A stretch of 23,423 bases of DNA from Candidatus Rifleibacteriota bacterium. Its GTDB lineage: Bacteria > Riflebacteria > Ozemobacteria > Ozemobacterales > Ozemobacteraceae. The stretch spans positions 1-23,423 of the forward strand of contig JAKQKW010000208.1 in assembly GCA_029560455.1 (NCBI GenBank). The letters are read 5' to 3'. The position numbers and the translations under genes were made by a program. This document shows positions 15,601 to 22,430 of this stretch, piece by piece (position 1 is the first letter of the stretch; every line of letters starts with the position of its first letter). Under the pieces are notes generated by a model. That model was not told where the DNA came from. It saw only the letters and a program-made list of their open reading frames with translations, and did not search any database.

Positions 15601-18600
15601 GCAGAAGCAGACTTCTGATACCGGTGATAAAGAAGCAGAGTGTGCTGGCCCGGCTGGTGTCGCACAGCTGGCGTCATTCAACCGCGAGGCTGAATCTGTA
15701 AGGGCTTCATCGATCAGCTTTTTACCCGGTTTTTTACTGTTGCTGATTCCATTTCTGATAATTCTGGCCGGTGTTTTTCTGGGTTTTGGCAGAAATCGTG
15801 AAGAGCTGGTCAGAAAGACCCACGACCGGATTCATCGTAACCTTGAAATTGTTAAAAACCCTCTTAATAAAAAAGAACTGGTTGAAGGTCATATTCGCCA
15901 GACACTGCATGAGCTGATGAGTCGACAAGGTTTTCCGCTTGCCGACGATGGTGCGGCAGATACTGCCGGCTGGCAGACCGCCCTTGGCGCTGAACTGAGA
16001 AAGGTTGGCCTGATTCCGGAAGAGATTGTTCTGGCACCTGGCCCACACTACCGCTCCAATTCTGAAGACCGTGTTCCGGAAGTGAGATTTGCGCTGCTGA
16101 GTCTCAGAGAAAAGCTTCGCGAAACCTTGAATGAATGTCTTAGCTGTTACAGTCAGCAGTTTGACAGATTTCTCCTGCCAGAACCTGGTCGACTGAGCTA
16201 TCTTGGCGATTACATGAGCGGTCTTCTGCTTGTTAGAGATACCCGGGCGCGATTTGAAAGCGTGAACATTGCTTCAGAAAGCTTTTGGCTTTACTGGCAG
16301 CCGCTTCTTGAACAGTCTGCTTTGAAGACATCTGAGGTTCAGCCTGCATGGAAGTTCGGCAGAAAGTCCGCAGATGAGTATGCGGCAGATATTGCAGGCG
16401 GCATCATTATTCTTTGCCGCCCCCCGGAAAAGGTGGAAATGCTTCGCCCCCCGCCCCTAGACAAGGAAACGGTTATAGTTCAGATCGATGTAAAAGATAA
16501 CAGGATAATTGATGCGGTCGGCAACACCGGGTTACTTGCAGAGTTCTCAGCCGTCCTGGCATCTGCAGCAGAGCAGCTGATTTCGGCCGTTCATCAGACA
16601 ACGGTCGACAGACAACGAACTGCGGTTGCGGGCCTTGTCAGTAAAGGTGAAAAGCCGGTTATGCATTTTGCTGCTGCGCCGGTGCCGCCTCTCAGCAATT
16701 CAGGGCAGATAATGGCAACTGGTGTCGCAGCTTTTTTTGCTTTTTCCGTGCTGTCTGTCTCTCTGATGTGGTATCGCTCATCCCGGGAAGATTGGCTTGC
16801 GACAACCGTCAGGGGCCAGATTCTTGGGAGTTTCACCGGAATGCTGCTGTTGCCGCTGGCTGGACTTTTCACGGTCCTTGTTATGCTTGCCGGCGACTGG
16901 CAGACAAACCTGGTTAACGAAAATGTTGAAAGGTTCGGGCATCAGGTTGATCAGATAGAGCAGCAGATAAGGTTTCATCATTCATTCAGTCCGCAGCGGG
17001 CTCGAAAAATGCTTGCAGCCTGCGGGCTGTATCGGGCTTTGAAAAATCCGGAAAAGCGGTCGCTGCAGAAGGTGCTGAACCTGGCTTATACCGGCATCAT
17101 GCGTAACAGCCAGGCTCTGGGCGTGAACTCTCTTATGGTAGATGCTGCCGGCGGGCAGAGCGAATTTCTCGCGATTGACGGCAGCCTGTCGCCTGTTGAA
17201 GATCCGATGAAAAGGGCCTTTTCGTTTCATGCCCGCCGGGTTCTCGACCGCCTTGACCCGGGCCGGGCAGATCGTTCTTCGATCCTTTCCGGCGCTGAAA
17301 AAAAAGAGGCCGGCCTGGTCGACGAAATCACAACCCAGATGATTTTTGAAATTCTTGATTCCACATTTGGTTCCGAAGCTTCGCTCGAAATTCTGTTCGG
17401 CCAGAATAAAGAAGTTGAGCTTTTCAGCAGCGTTTCCAATGATGTTCTGTTTCAGGATTTTTTCCCTGACCCGCAAAAACCTCTCGGAACGGTATTTACA
17501 GTTTTTTCGCATCTGCACAGCAATATATTTGCGGTTGCACGCATTCTGGCGGCCCGGCACGCGGTGCCCAATGACGGTTTTTCGATTTTTTCTGCCAGCC
17601 GGCTGAATCCGGGCATGCCGCTGCTGCCGGAAACAGGTGAAAGAATGCCTTTTATCAGAGAAGCGGCGGTTGCCTCTATTTTAACCGGTCCTTTTGCCGG
17701 CAGTTTTGCTTTTGCCGGCGAAGACTATTACGTTGCCGCACAGCCCAGCATAACGTTTCCCCAGTTCGTTTTTACCGGTGTTGCTTCGAAAAAGGCTCTT
17801 TTTAAACAGGTGCACAATCGTCTGCTTTATTTTGCCGCGGCAATCTCACTTTTTCTCCTTTTTATGCTGTGGCTTTCGCTATATACGGCCCGGGATATAA
17901 CAGTTCCGCTCGAGAGCCTTCTGGTCGGAATCTCGCGGCTGAAAGCCGGTGATTTCAGATGCCGTTTATCGTTTGATCGGGCTGATGAACTTGAAGAGAT
18001 CGCTGAAAAGTTTAATGGCATGGTTCAGCAGCTTGGCGAAAAGGATATTCTCGTTCGCATGGTTTCAGAAAGCGCTGCAGAAATGGCACATTCAGCTGAG
18101 GCCGAATCAGGTGCACGTCTTGGGGTAAGAAGGAAGGCTGCAGTCGTTTATCTCGGTATAAATGACTTTGATCAGCAGTTGAATCGTTGTGATCCATTGC
18201 AGCTGCAGGCTTCTTTGAGAAGCTGGGTTGAACTTGCAGGTTCAGTTGTGGCAGAGAATGGCGGGGAAATCGACAAGATTCTCGAGGGAAAAGTGCTGGC
18301 GGTATTTTTTGCCGCACCAGACTCTGATAAAGCATCTGAAAACAGGTCAGAACACATTGTCAGGGCCTTTAATGCCGCAATATCAGTTTGCAGGCTTGCT
18401 GCAGAGGCAAAAATCGTGACTTCATGCGGAATTCACGCCGGCGAAGTCATCTCAGGGCTTATGGGTAATCGGGAAAGAAGAGATTTTACGATTATTGGTG
18501 ATACGGTGAATATGTCGGCCAGATGCTTTGCGATTGCTGAAAAGCTCGGAGAGAACGGCTGTATCGTCGCTTCAAAGGGCACTGCAGCTGGTGCTGCAAA

Positions 18601-18679
18601 AGATCTGCGGCGCTTCGAACTCGGAAGCATCCCGGTAAAAGGCAAAGAGCGCCCGGTAAGACTTGTCAGGGTTTACTGA
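12662..18679 (+). CDS. Tandem double receptor class III adenylate cyclase (2005 residues)
   Basis: This is two receptor-cyclases in one chain. Half 1 has membrane helices at about 11-35, 331-349, 357-381 and 681-700, with large extracytoplasmic regions 36-330 and 382-680. A HAMP-type linker covers 700-755, and cyclase domain C1 about 780-972. Half 2 repeats this: helices at about 1018-1044, 1349-1371, 1385-1410 and 1721-1743, HAMP 1743-1800, and C2 about 1822-2005. C1 has both metal aspartates (SDIRDFT D792; RFVGD D836), but R832 replaces the usual lysine, and the transition-state Asn and Arg positions are L914 and A918. C2 has Gly at both metal positions (LGINDF G1832; KILEGK G1876) but retains K1872, T1943, N1950 and R1954 (FTIIGDTVNMSAR). 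The halves should pair into one ATP site making cAMP; Lys with Thr favours ATP over GTP. The ligand sensed is unknown. The GTG start has AGGGA 9 bases upstream. Confidence 0.93.
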   Translation: MSDAAQRRKLFFPYFLIIALISISAGILGSGWLILQNRRQQRLDTLREDEARRILGIMVSGSKLEPYLTRIGSALKTRLLKLFAKPESARANPHLELVDSSFPAHELWAFQFQKTSQEPQAVPFLYPSGGSGGRRGMARILNALTGNAASTADDKLADFMFGPGQTIHLLSLRRGMVSRIIYRNQHHLLLWDTVEADGRPTGGFFLLVPDSHALTRYAMTRSARLANAGRFHLPDSAVRDCTAGYLRIFSSETGSIFPAKMLKTPELADFLRNNNRLRRLSDLESKPLPWAEKYGNLELYTRAIPYSNHLAFVFLPAASPDFYRLTEKIRAFALLLLLLLIAGFSGAIPVPTLKLKTRFSLLFLSLASIPFSLVFVAGSLYLEEFRVSLIRETRQQLHRALSAFDQGVEETYLRYRGEFQKFRTNPMVQAAVIDNRQISEEHLKNIKDVLAGFSPQLPWGALMLLNPDGKGVEVFRSAFHKAALTGYSTFNRVGMLDAMRKGNSLPELENASSSYVSDRDVAVKKAFETLVRLPICHGFVNKMVGKPAQVAFGSFSIVRIFDYFPSAADPQLAVSVTWLEDELDWHFCSVTLDKLRREYPGSRFAFFRERPEGLQTIAQSHSGHNLSAQAFSASLGNAFSFRHKETEQIMEVAFSSVRRPGIILAGEMATGFIEKRVKGMARDFFLVFLAGIATIVFFRRLLTERLIKPFLLLQKSLTLARSGRLEKLPGLKRRDEIAAIFLSFNEMLDGLQARQRLLSLVSGNALHIARETSQSSNESSHRASAAIILVSDIRDFTTLCEKHPPDIITRLLNLHFDRMSQIIYSHGGEISRFVGDAIEASFPFDELERGLSCRRAVAAGLVMLHTMKMINEERQRQGLFTYRIGIGLASGVSHFVQVGGNTRRTEILQLNKALKKAAELESLSRDFSSCPMVIEKKLGKILEECGEFSDCLQNRRFEERAVYVFATVPPQNSFLNNENVQKQTSDTGDKEAECAGPAGVAQLASFNREAESVRASSISFLPGFLLLLIPFLIILAGVFLGFGRNREELVRKTHDRIHRNLEIVKNPLNKKELVEGHIRQTLHELMSRQGFPLADDGAADTAGWQTALGAELRKVGLIPEEIVLAPGPHYRSNSEDRVPEVRFALLSLREKLRETLNECLSCYSQQFDRFLLPEPGRLSYLGDYMSGLLLVRDTRARFESVNIASESFWLYWQPLLEQSALKTSEVQPAWKFGRKSADEYAADIAGGIIILCRPPEKVEMLRPPPLDKETVIVQIDVKDNRIIDAVGNTGLLAEFSAVLASAAEQLISAVHQTTVDRQRTAVAGLVSKGEKPVMHFAAAPVPPLSNSGQIMATGVAAFFAFSVLSVSLMWYRSSREDWLATTVRGQILGSFTGMLLLPLAGLFTVLVMLAGDWQTNLVNENVERFGHQVDQIEQQIRFHHSFSPQRARKMLAACGLYRALKNPEKRSLQKVLNLAYTGIMRNSQALGVNSLMVDAAGGQSEFLAIDGSLSPVEDPMKRAFSFHARRVLDRLDPGRADRSSILSGAEKKEAGLVDEITTQMIFEILDSTFGSEASLEILFGQNKEVELFSSVSNDVLFQDFFPDPQKPLGTVFTVFSHLHSNIFAVARILAARHAVPNDGFSIFSASRLNPGMPLLPETGERMPFIREAAVASILTGPFAGSFAFAGEDYYVAAQPSITFPQFVFTGVASKKALFKQVHNRLLYFAAAISLFLLFMLWLSLYTARDITVPLESLLVGISRLKAGDFRCRLSFDRADELEEIAEKFNGMVQQLGEKDILVRMVSESAAEMAHSAEAESGARLGVRRKAAVVYLGINDFDQQLNRCDPLQLQASLRSWVELAGSVVAENGGEIDKILEGKVLAVFFAAPDSDKASENRSEHIVRAFNAAISVCRLAAEAKIVTSCGIHAGEVISGLMGNRERRDFTIIGDTVNMSARCFAIAEKLGENGCIVASKGTAAGAAKDLRRFELGSIPVKGKERPVRLVRVY

Positions 18680-18691
18680 GAGCGAAAAAAA

Positions 18692-18722
18692 TAACCCCCG
18701 GCCTTGATTTTGCCGGGGGTTA
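18692..18722 (-). terminator. Intrinsic terminator for the SH3b-NlpC/P60 gene
   Basis: An 11-bp perfect stem (TAACCCCCGGC 18692-18702, GCCGGGGGTTA 18712-18722) has a 9-base loop. On the minus strand it is followed by a run of T residues (complement of 18685-18691), so it ends the hydrolase gene. It also lies 13 bases after the cyclase stop codon and may serve both convergent genes, although no T-run follows on the plus strand. Confidence 0.88.
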
Positions 18723-18748
18723 CTGCTGAATCAGATTTTAAAACAGCG

Positions 18749-19984
18749 TCAGGCGGTCATGGCCTTGCGTACCTGGTCCATGCCGTTCATGCGGTAAGCG
18801 CCTTTGTAGAATTCATATTTGTGGGGCGGCAGAATGCTCATTTCGGCAGTGTCGCCCATCTGGGTCACAAGAATGTTGCCCTGACTGTCGGTGCCGCGGT
18901 AGATCATTGAATGCCCGTAGCGGTTGTGACCGTAGTCGAGCAGAATCATGTCGCCGGGTCTGATGTCGGGGGGCGGCGGCGGTTTTACGCCGGGGTTGAT
19001 CGAGGTGGTGTATTTTTCTGACCAGAGACCGCTCGTCGAGGTGCGGCCCGAAGTGATCGGGTATTTGACGCCGGCTTTGGCGAAGGCATCTTTCTGAACC
19101 ATCTGCACCAGACCGCTGCAGTCGATGCCGCCGATCTTCTGGAAACGGTCGTAAGCTTCTTTTGAGCGCCATTTCCAGGTGTTGATGTCGACATATTTTT
19201 CGTAGTATTCGCCAGAATTCAGGCCGAGGTCGTTACCTGCGGCTTTTTTCTTTCTGTAGGTTTTGATGTCGTCGAAGCCACCGAACTTGAAAACAATCGG
19301 TTCGTCGACATAAGGCTGCGCAATTTCATCGAGCTTTTTAGTGAAAACGATGTCTTCGAAAGGCTTTTCAAGCTGGGCAAGAATTTTTGCGGCTGAATCG
19401 TGCTGACCCATTTTATCGAGGCACATGGCCTGCATATATGCGGCTTCAAGCGGGTTACCGCTTGCCTCACGTGCCAGTTTGTATGCGTCGGCGTATTCAC
19501 CGTTCTTGAAGGCCTTGTTGGCGCGGTTCAGCTTCCAGTACCAGGGAAAACGGCCGAAATCGAGCAGATCACTGCCAAGGTGTTTTTCCCAGCGCGCAAA
19601 CTGTTTTGCATTCGCTGCTGCCAGTTTGTTCATGCCCTGAGCCGGAACGGTTGCCGTGGCACCGCCGGCTTTGCTGACCAGGTCGGCTCTGACCCAGCCG
19701 GTAAGGCCATTTCCGAAGTCAATCTGCAGCCAGCCATTCTTTTCGGCAATTTTCGTGCCGGTTGTGCCCCGTGGCAGGGTTTTAAGAACCCCGTTGCCGG
19801 TGCCGGGACCGCTGCGTACGTTGACCCATGAACCGTTTATGGCGTATTTTTCAACTGCAGCAACGCTTTCGGTCGGGGTTACCGTGCCGACTTCGAACGG
19901 ATTATTCTGTGCATAAACCCCGCAAGGGGCAGAACTGAGCCCAACCATCAACAGAAAGCCAAACATCAGGTTTTTTCTGCGCAT
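18749..19984 (-). CDS. Exported SH3b - NlpC/P60 family cell-wall hydrolase
   Basis: I start at ATG 19984 because GGAG stands 6 bases upstream and the signal peptide then begins properly (MRRKNLMFGFLLMVG, cleavage near VYA-Q at 25-26); an in-frame ATG at 20035 has no such site. The 411-residue product has a bacterial SH3 domain at about 48-105 (WVNVRSGPGTGNGVLKTLPR ... GWVRADLVS), which usually binds peptidoglycan. A helical middle section (about 130-235) has TPR-like residues. A C-terminal NlpC/P60-type papain-like peptidase domain carries catalytic C289 (GGIDCSGLV) and H358 (RYGHSMIYRG). The third polar residue is unclear. A proline stretch (KPPPPPDIRPGD) precedes the catalytic histidine region. 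Likely role is cleavage of peptide stems in the periplasm. Confidence 0.92.
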   Translation of the reverse strand: MRRKNLMFGFLLMVGLSSAPCGVYAQNNPFEVGTVTPTESVAAVEKYAINGSWVNVRSGPGTGNGVLKTLPRGTTGTKIAEKNGWLQIDFGNGLTGWVRADLVSKAGGATATVPAQGMNKLAAANAKQFARWEKHLGSDLLDFGRFPWYWKLNRANKAFKNGEYADAYKLAREASGNPLEAAYMQAMCLDKMGQHDSAAKILAQLEKPFEDIVFTKKLDEIAQPYVDEPIVFKFGGFDDIKTYRKKKAAGNDLGLNSGEYYEKYVDINTWKWRSKEAYDRFQKIGGIDCSGLVQMVQKDAFAKAGVKYPITSGRTSTSGLWSEKYTTSINPGVKPPPPPDIRPGDMILLDYGHNRYGHSMIYRGTDSQGNILVTQMGDTAEMSILPPHKYEFYKGAYRMNGMDQVRKAMTA

Positions 19985-20065
19985 ACGAAGCTCCAGTTTG
20001 AGATTTGCTTTAAATTTTAACCGAAAAATCGCCAACCGTCCAGAATCAATCAGACGATTATACAG

Positions 20066-20308
20066 TCAGGGCTTCAGGTGCTCGTCGAGCATTGCCCAGG
20101 GAATCAGGGCCGGCTTTTCATGAACGTCGATGGTCAGATTCTGGTCCCGCAGCGAGTAGGTTGCCTTGAAGCCGAAACCCGATACTGTTCCGTTATTGAT
20201 ATCGCCATCAAGTTGCAGACCTTTTGTCTGAAACTTGTTGCGAAATTTTTCCAGCATCTCATCGGGGTTGCCATCGATCTGATACGAATAAGTTTTTAAT
20301 GGAGTCAT
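20066..20308 (-). CDS. Small cytoplasmic protein, possibly PHA-system-like (PF09650-like)
   Basis: The 80-residue product has no signal peptide. It shows an N-terminal strand-helix (KTYSYQIDGNPDEMLEKFRN) followed by strands (VSGFGFKATYSLRDQNLTID) and ends PALIPWAMLDEHLKP. This order resembles the small 'putative polyhydroxyalkanoic acid system' family, where a beta-rich core ends in a hydrophobic Pro-rich helix. The match is a visual impression and may be wrong. The start has AAAGGA 7 bases upstream. It lies between the propeller-like exported protein (88 bases upstream) and the SH3b-NlpC gene (81 bases downstream) on the same strand. The three may share a transcript. Confidence 0.75.
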   Translation of the reverse strand: MTPLKTYSYQIDGNPDEMLEKFRNKFQTKGLQLDGDINNGTVSGFGFKATYSLRDQNLTIDVHEKPALIPWAMLDEHLKP

Positions 20309-20395
20309 GCTATTGTCCTTTATTGAAATATAGTGTCTGGATTGAAGTTTATTTTCCTGTCCATGAGCTGGCTCTGGCCGGTTAAAGGGCCAGAT

Positions 20396-21310
20396 TCAAA
20401 ACCCGTTGTCGGATTTGAAAACCTTGAAGCCTTCTGGGGCGCTGCCGGCAAAGCCATAAAGATTGCCATCGCTGCAGAGCTTCCAGCTGGCTGGCAGAAA
20501 CGAAGTTTCGAAGAGTGGCAGGGAAATGGTTTTGTCCGGGTTGGCTGCCTCGGCAAGCCTGATGAATTTGAGCAGGGCTGGCTGCGAAGCGGTGACCAGC
20601 ATGATGACCGGTTTGTCGGCGCTGATGCCGGCGGTTTTGATAAAGACGATCGTTTCGCCGGCTTCATAAAGCCCGAGCATTTCCGGTTCCTGCAGTTCGT
20701 CGGCAATCTCGGCGGCGATAATGCTGCGCGAATCCTTTTCGAGATTATACTGTACCCCGAAAATGCGTTTTCCGTCGGTGACCGGCTCAAGCGCAACCGC
20801 GGGGTGCATGACGACCTTGTCGTTTTTATACATGATCAGGCCAACGCCCTGTTCTTCGATCAGAAAATGACTGTCAGAAACAACTTTCAGGCGTCCCGGG
20901 TTTTTCATGTCAATCTTGATATGCTTTTCTACCTTGCCGTTTTCGGGGTTAACGACAGCAACGCCGTCTGGCTCGCGGGTCAGTATGTATAGTTTTTTGT
21001 TAAAACAGGAAAGATCGCCAAGCCGGCCGAAATTGAGCATGATATACGCCCAGTTTTTGTCTTTAAAGCTTTTAAGCTGACTGTTAACCGAGTCAGAAAA
21101 CCAGATCGTGCCGTTTGCGTCAATGTCGTAGCCGCCAATGCACTGATAAGGCGCAGTCGGCATCACCCCGGGCGCCGGAAAAGTTATGCCGAGCTGATTG
21201 ACCTCTTTGCCCCAGCTGCCCTGGCAGATCAGCGTGGTATTTTCTGCCATCGCCGGCAGCATTGTCACAAACATCAGAAGTATGACTGTCAGAATGCATC
21301 TGTATTTCAT
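20396..21310 (-). CDS. Exported NHL/SMP-30-like propeller protein
   Basis: The 304-residue product has a signal peptide (residues 1-22, VTMLPAMA-EN). It contains blade-like repeats such as YDIDANGTIWFSDSVNSQLK, LYILTREPDGVAVVNPENGK and CSDGNLYGFAGSAPEGFKVF, typical of secreted beta-propellers of the NHL or SMP-30 type. Two cysteines near residues 29 and 57 could form a disulfide. No catalytic metal site is evident, so a binding role is more likely than an enzyme. The start has GAGGAG 5 bases upstream. It is divergent from moaA, with a 13-base palindrome in the region between. Confidence 0.8.
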   Translation of the reverse strand: MKYRCILTVILLMFVTMLPAMAENTTLICQGSWGKEVNQLGITFPAPGVMPTAPYQCIGGYDIDANGTIWFSDSVNSQLKSFKDKNWAYIMLNFGRLGDLSCFNKKLYILTREPDGVAVVNPENGKVEKHIKIDMKNPGRLKVVSDSHFLIEEQGVGLIMYKNDKVVMHPAVALEPVTDGKRIFGVQYNLEKDSRSIIAAEIADELQEPEMLGLYEAGETIVFIKTAGISADKPVIMLVTASQPALLKFIRLAEAANPDKTISLPLFETSFLPASWKLCSDGNLYGFAGSAPEGFKVFKSDNGF

Positions 21311-21340
21311 GAATACTCCTCGAAAATTACCTGTGTACCC

Positions 21341-21353
21341 GACCAGGCTGGTC
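21341..21353. repeat. 13-base palindrome GACCAG-G-CTGGTC, possible operator
   Basis: A perfect inverted repeat of 6 bases with a 1-base centre lies 31 bases upstream of the propeller gene's start and about 80 bases from the moaA promoter. The 1-base spacer is too small for an RNA loop, so a protein-binding site is more likely than a terminator. No second copy was noticed. Confidence 0.3.
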
Positions 21354-21430
21354 TTGTAACTATCGCAATGCCAGATATTCTAACCTATTTTTACCTGCCG
21401 CTGTGACAATATTTTTTACAATCCGCAAGG

Positions 21431-21459
21431 TTGACTTGGCCTGTTTCGAAAGGTAGTAT
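21431..21459 (+). promoter_or_regulatory. Near-consensus sigma70 promoter for moaA
   Basis: TTGACT (21431-21436) and TAGTAT (21454-21459) are exactly 17 bases apart, with five of six bases matching consensus in each hexamer. Transcription would start near 21466, only about 10 bases before the moaA ATG. This explains why no Shine-Dalgarno stands in front of it and shows that the upstream in-frame TTG (21431) is part of the -35 element rather than a start codon. Confidence 0.75.
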
Positions 21460-21475
21460 CAAGTCATATTACATC

Positions 21476-22417
21476 ATGTTCAAGTATCTGCGAGTATCGG
21501 TAACCGACCGCTGTAACTATCGCTGCGTTTATTGCATGCCCGAAGATGGCATCTGCAAGGAAACGCACGATACTATCATGCGCTACGAAGAAATGCTGCC
21601 GGTGATCAGAGCCGCCGTCGAAACAGGCGTCGAACAGGTAAGAGTCACCGGTGGCGAGCCACTGGTGCGCGCCGGTATCGTTGACTTCGTTGGCGAGCTC
21701 GCAAAGATCAGCGGTCTGAAAGACCTGACTCTGACAACTAATGGCGCTCTGCTTGACCGTTTTGCCGAACCTCTTAAAAAAGCCGGTCTAAAAAGGGTTA
21801 ACATCAGCGTCGATTCGCTGGATCCTGAAAATTTTATCCGTATCACCCGAAATGGCAATTTATCTGACGTTCTGCGTGGTATCGACGCTGCAGTTACTGC
21901 CGGACTTGGCCCGGTCAAGATCAACACCGTTCTGATTCCGAAGATTAACGATCACGAAATTCTCGCCTTTGCTGATTTTGCAGTCAAAAAGGGGCTTTCA
22001 GTGCGCTTTATCGAGCGCATGCCCTTCAATGCTGACCCGGCCGGCGAACCGACTGCATTTATTTCAGAGGAGACTGTGCTTGCAGCCATCAAGGCCAGAT
22101 ATCAGCTCGAACCATACGAAGAACCATCTTTCGGCCCGGCGCATAATTATCGCATCGTCGGCACCGAAGGTCGTGTCGGCTTCATCAGCTCGCGCACCGC
22201 ACCGTTCTGCCACCTCTGCCAGAGGCTGCGGCTGACTTCAGGCGGCTATCTGCTGCCTTGTCTTGATTCTCAATATGGTGTAAATATCAGAGGTATGAAT
22301 TCAGAAGAGGTTAAGGCGGTTATTGCCCGGCTTTTTTCAGAAAAGGCTTCGTGGCGCAAAAACCGTGCATGCTTCGCGGCAACGTTCGATAATTCCCTGT
22401 CTAAAATTGGCGGATAA
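21476..22417 (+). CDS. moaA: GTP 3',8-cyclase MoaA (molybdenum cofactor biosynthesis)
   Basis: The 313-residue radical SAM enzyme converts GTP to 3',8-cyclo-7,8-dihydro-GTP, the first step of molybdopterin synthesis, in the cytoplasm. The N-terminal cluster motif is CNYRCVYC (C13, C17, C20). VTGGEPLVR marks the SAM-binding region. The C-terminal cluster that holds GTP has FCHLCQRLRLTSGGYLLPC (C245, C248, C262). The chain ends IGG, the conserved double glycine that reaches into the active site. The length fits the family. The ATG at 21476 aligns with known MoaA N-termini (FKYLRVSVTDRCNYRC), and the promoter implies a very short, almost leaderless 5' end. No other molybdenum-cofactor genes are in the window. 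A ROK kinase gene follows after 13 bases. Confidence 0.95.
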   Translation: MFKYLRVSVTDRCNYRCVYCMPEDGICKETHDTIMRYEEMLPVIRAAVETGVEQVRVTGGEPLVRAGIVDFVGELAKISGLKDLTLTTNGALLDRFAEPLKKAGLKRVNISVDSLDPENFIRITRNGNLSDVLRGIDAAVTAGLGPVKINTVLIPKINDHEILAFADFAVKKGLSVRFIERMPFNADPAGEPTAFISEETVLAAIKARYQLEPYEEPSFGPAHNYRIVGTEGRVGFISSRTAPFCHLCQRLRLTSGGYLLPCLDSQYGVNIRGMNSEEVKAVIARLFSEKASWRKNRACFAATFDNSLSKIGG

Positions 22418-22430
22418 AAAGGAGCTGGCT

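Noticed and set aside
12662..18679. Reading the two cyclase domains as two separate genes
   Set aside because: One open frame of 2005 codons runs without interruption, and there is no start signal or gap between the halves around 15600-15720.
19985..20035. Longer start for the SH3b-NlpC protein
   Set aside because: No Shine-Dalgarno; the shorter start has GGAG and gives a proper signal peptide.
21431..21475. TTG start 15 codons upstream for MoaA
   Set aside because: The TTG is the first part of a near-consensus -35 element and the transcript would begin after it; known MoaA proteins also start near the later ATG.
22323..22430. Longer start for the ROK kinase inside moaA
   Set aside because: It lies within the conserved end of moaA, has no ribosome-binding site, and the later ATG has AAAGGAG at proper distance.
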